Shown piece by piece: positions 62,816-64,000 of a stretch of DNA of 64,000 nucleotides; positions within the stretch are counted from its first letter, which is position 1, and each line of letters begins with the position of its first letter. Position numbers and translations under genes: made by a program. The notes beneath the pieces are model-generated. The model saw only the letters and a program-made list of their open reading frames with translations, searched no databases and had not been told where the DNA came from. Source of the stretch: DATDIC01 sp963777625 (GTDB lineage: Bacteria; Pseudomonadota; Alphaproteobacteria; Acetobacterales; Acetobacteraceae); contig CAVZRO010000005.1 of assembly GCA_963777625.1 (NCBI GenBank), positions 124,001-188,000 on the forward strand, in the 5' to 3' direction.

Positions 62816-63159
62816 CGGCCCCGTCCGCGCTCGATTTCACCTCGATCGGAACCGACTTCACCGCGCTCTCGCCGCTGCTCGATCAGACCTTCTTCATCGG
62901 CGACGGGCTCACCGGGGACGGCACCGGCACGACGCAGGTCTTCCACGTGCCGACCGGGGCCACGACGCTCTATCTCGGCATCAGCGACGCCTGCGGCTAC
63001 AATGGCGGGCCTGGTTGCTATGGTGACAATTACGGCTCTTTCGCGGTGCCGGTGACGCTGCACGCGAGAACCGCGGTGCCGGAGCCGGCGTCGCTGGCGT
63101 TGTTGGGCGCCGGGCTGATCGGCCTCGGCTTTGGAAGGCGCCTGCGGTCGTCGCGGTAA
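62816..63159 (+). pseudogene. PEP-CTERM protein remnant (C-terminal part)
   Basis: The frame ending at 63159 reads SALDFTSIGTDFTALSPLLD, then QTFFIGDGLTGDGTGTTQVF, GATTLYLGISDACGYNGGPG and the sorting signal TAVPEPASLALLGAGLIGLG, then FGRRLRSSR. Upstream of about 62815 the same frame is antisense to the LysR remnant, so its own N-terminus and signal peptide have been lost. It is a secreted PNPLA-unrelated, calcium-/carbohydrate-binding-like PEP-CTERM protein of unknown role. Confidence 0.75.
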
Positions 63160-63243
63160 CACGCGGTCTTCAGGATCGCCCCGATGCTGAATTGAGAGGC
63201 GGGGGAAGTGCCGGGCCTGAGGCATGGGGGAGGTGCGGGCCGG

Positions 63244-63285
63244 CGACCCCTCCCCTAGCCCCTCCCGCAAGCGGAGAGGGATAAG
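63244..63285. repeat. GC-rich palindromic repeat
   Basis: CCCTCCCGC-AA-GCGGAGAGGG preceded by CCCCTCCCC, intergenic, of the same type as those at 20435 and 55120. The adjoining GGGATAAGCAAG recurs near 54483. Confidence 0.55.
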
Positions 63286-63371
63286 CAAGACGTACCTTGA
63301 CCATCGCCGGCCCGGGAGAAAAACTCGCCGTACGCGGCCATCGCGTGAAAAATGAACCCGGGAGGAACCAC

Positions 63372-64000
63372 ATGCGCCAGACCGACGTCACGCGCCGCAG
63401 CCTTGTCGCCTCTGCCGCTGTCCTGGCGGTCGGCCTGCGCCCCGCCTTCGCCGCCGGAAAACAGCTTGCCTACCTCACGCCCGGCCTCGATCTGCCGTTC
63501 TGGCGCATCCTGGCCAAGGGCATCGACGACGAGGCAAAGAAGAACGGCGGCTCCTCCACCGCCTATGACAGCCATAACTCCGCGCAAACGCAAATTCAGA
63601 ACGCGCAGGACGCCATCGCCCGCAAGGTGGACGGGATCATCATCTCGCCCACCGACAGCTCCACCGCGCCGGCGGTGATCGCCGCCGCGCAGCGTGCCAA
63701 CATCCCCGTGGTGATCGCCGATATCGGCACCACCGGCGGCGAGTACGTCTCGTTCATCATTTCCGACAACTACCAGGGCGCATACGGCATCGGCCAGGCG
63801 CTGGGCAAGGCGATGCATGCCAAAGGCTGGCAGAACGGCACCGTCGGGCTGGTCACGATCTCGCTCGCCCGCAACAACGGCAAGGCACGCACCAACGGTT
63901 TCATGAAAGCGATGGACGAGGCCGGCATCAAGCAGGCGGCCTTGTCGCAGATGCAAACATACACCGCCGACGAGACGTTCAGGTTCGTGCAGGACATGGT
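63372..64000 (+). CDS. Sugar ABC transporter substrate-binding protein (RbsB-like), cut by window edge
   Basis: Starts at ATG 63372 after a strong GGGAGGAA and stays open to the edge (209 codons seen). A Tat/Sec-like signal TRRSLVASAAVLAVGLRPAF is followed by QLAYLTPGLDLPFWRILAKG, NAQDAIARKVDGIIISPTDS and AAQRANIPVVIADIGTTGGE, the periplasmic-binding-protein/LacI domain of ribose-type importers. FIISDNYQGAYGIGQALGKA continues the fold. The remainder and presumably the permease/ATPase genes lie beyond the window. Confidence 0.9.
   Translation, partial: MRQTDVTRRSLVASAAVLAVGLRPAFAAGKQLAYLTPGLDLPFWRILAKGIDDEAKKNGGSSTAYDSHNSAQTQIQNAQDAIARKVDGIIISPTDSSTAPAVIAAAQRANIPVVIADIGTTGGEYVSFIISDNYQGAYGIGQALGKAMHAKGWQNGTVGLVTISLARNNGKARTNGFMKAMDEAGIKQAALSQMQTYTADETFRFVQDM

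Overview
The window is high-GC DNA from a Gram-negative alphaproteobacterium, most likely Rhodospirillales/Acetobacteraceae-like (inference). Support comes from a PopZ-type (DUF2497) gene, HWE/HisKA_2-type signalling, PEP-CTERM proteins, a XoxF-like PQQ dehydrogenase with its cytochrome and periplasmic partners, and operons tied together by ATGA/GTGA start-stop overlaps. It reads as chromosomal accessory sequence with a few housekeeping genes (valS, tolC, popZ). Many genes carry single-base frameshifts while both flanks stay clearly homologous to a known family. That points either to uncorrected assembly indels or to wide gene decay, and it should be settled first.

Layout. 1-2.3 kb: C-terminal part of a Gly/Ala/Thr-rich PEP-CTERM repeat protein, broken by three frameshifts. 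2.4-8.1 kb: metallophosphatase, SixA phosphatase, a ParD/ParE-like pair with a dead toxin, then a copper-handling group (DUF2946 protein, exported beta-rich protein, CopC, CopD, SCO). 8.2-13.8 kb: valS with an in-frame palindromic insertion, popZ, tolC, and a frameshifted protein-L-isoaspartate methyltransferase. 14.0-15.8 kb: group II intron with its reverse transcriptase. 16.3-20.4 kb: CheB-CheR-PAS-histidine kinase hybrid and its response regulator. 20.5-25.6 kb: a second, inverted PEP-CTERM paralogue of about 1700 residues with a 717-bp tandem repeat.

25.9-34.9 kb is a hexuronate/hexonate catabolic island: GntR/FCD regulator, UxuA, UxuB, an amino-acid-type ABC importer, split UxaA (altronate dehydratase) and a 3-hydroxyisobutyrate-dehydrogenase-like reductase. 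34.9-37.5 kb is a nitrate/sulfonate-type ABC system whose permease has lost its N-terminal half. 37.6-41.0 kb holds a pseudo-caspase with a peptidoglycan-binding tail, a haem-c HAMP sensor and a Ser/Thr kinase.

41.2-48.8 kb is the most unusual segment. A receiver-less sigma-54 activator is followed by a near-perfect -24/-12 promoter, a 496-residue Asn/Thr/Ser/Lys repeat protein, a terminator hairpin, a small Asn-rich secreted protein, a C39-like cysteine protease, a lipoprotein, a small exported protein and, convergently, a coiled-coil plus beta-barrel outer-membrane protein. This part list resembles the Pseudomonas Fap functional-amyloid machinery (FapC/B, FapD, FapE, FapF). I interpret it as a divergent Fap-like amyloid secretion locus.

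48.9-55.2 kb: D-aminopeptidase-like serine hydrolase, a nucleotidyltransferase toxin-antitoxin-like pair, a DhaK-DhaL fusion, an IS4-type transposase remnant and a cupin. 55.2-58.1 kb: xoxF-xoxG-xoxJ-like methanol/alcohol oxidation operon. 58.4-62.1 kb: ssuADCB-like alkanesulfonate operon. 62.3-63.2 kb: a LysR remnant fused tail-to-tail with a PEP-CTERM remnant. 63.4 kb to the edge: start of a sugar ABC transporter binding protein.
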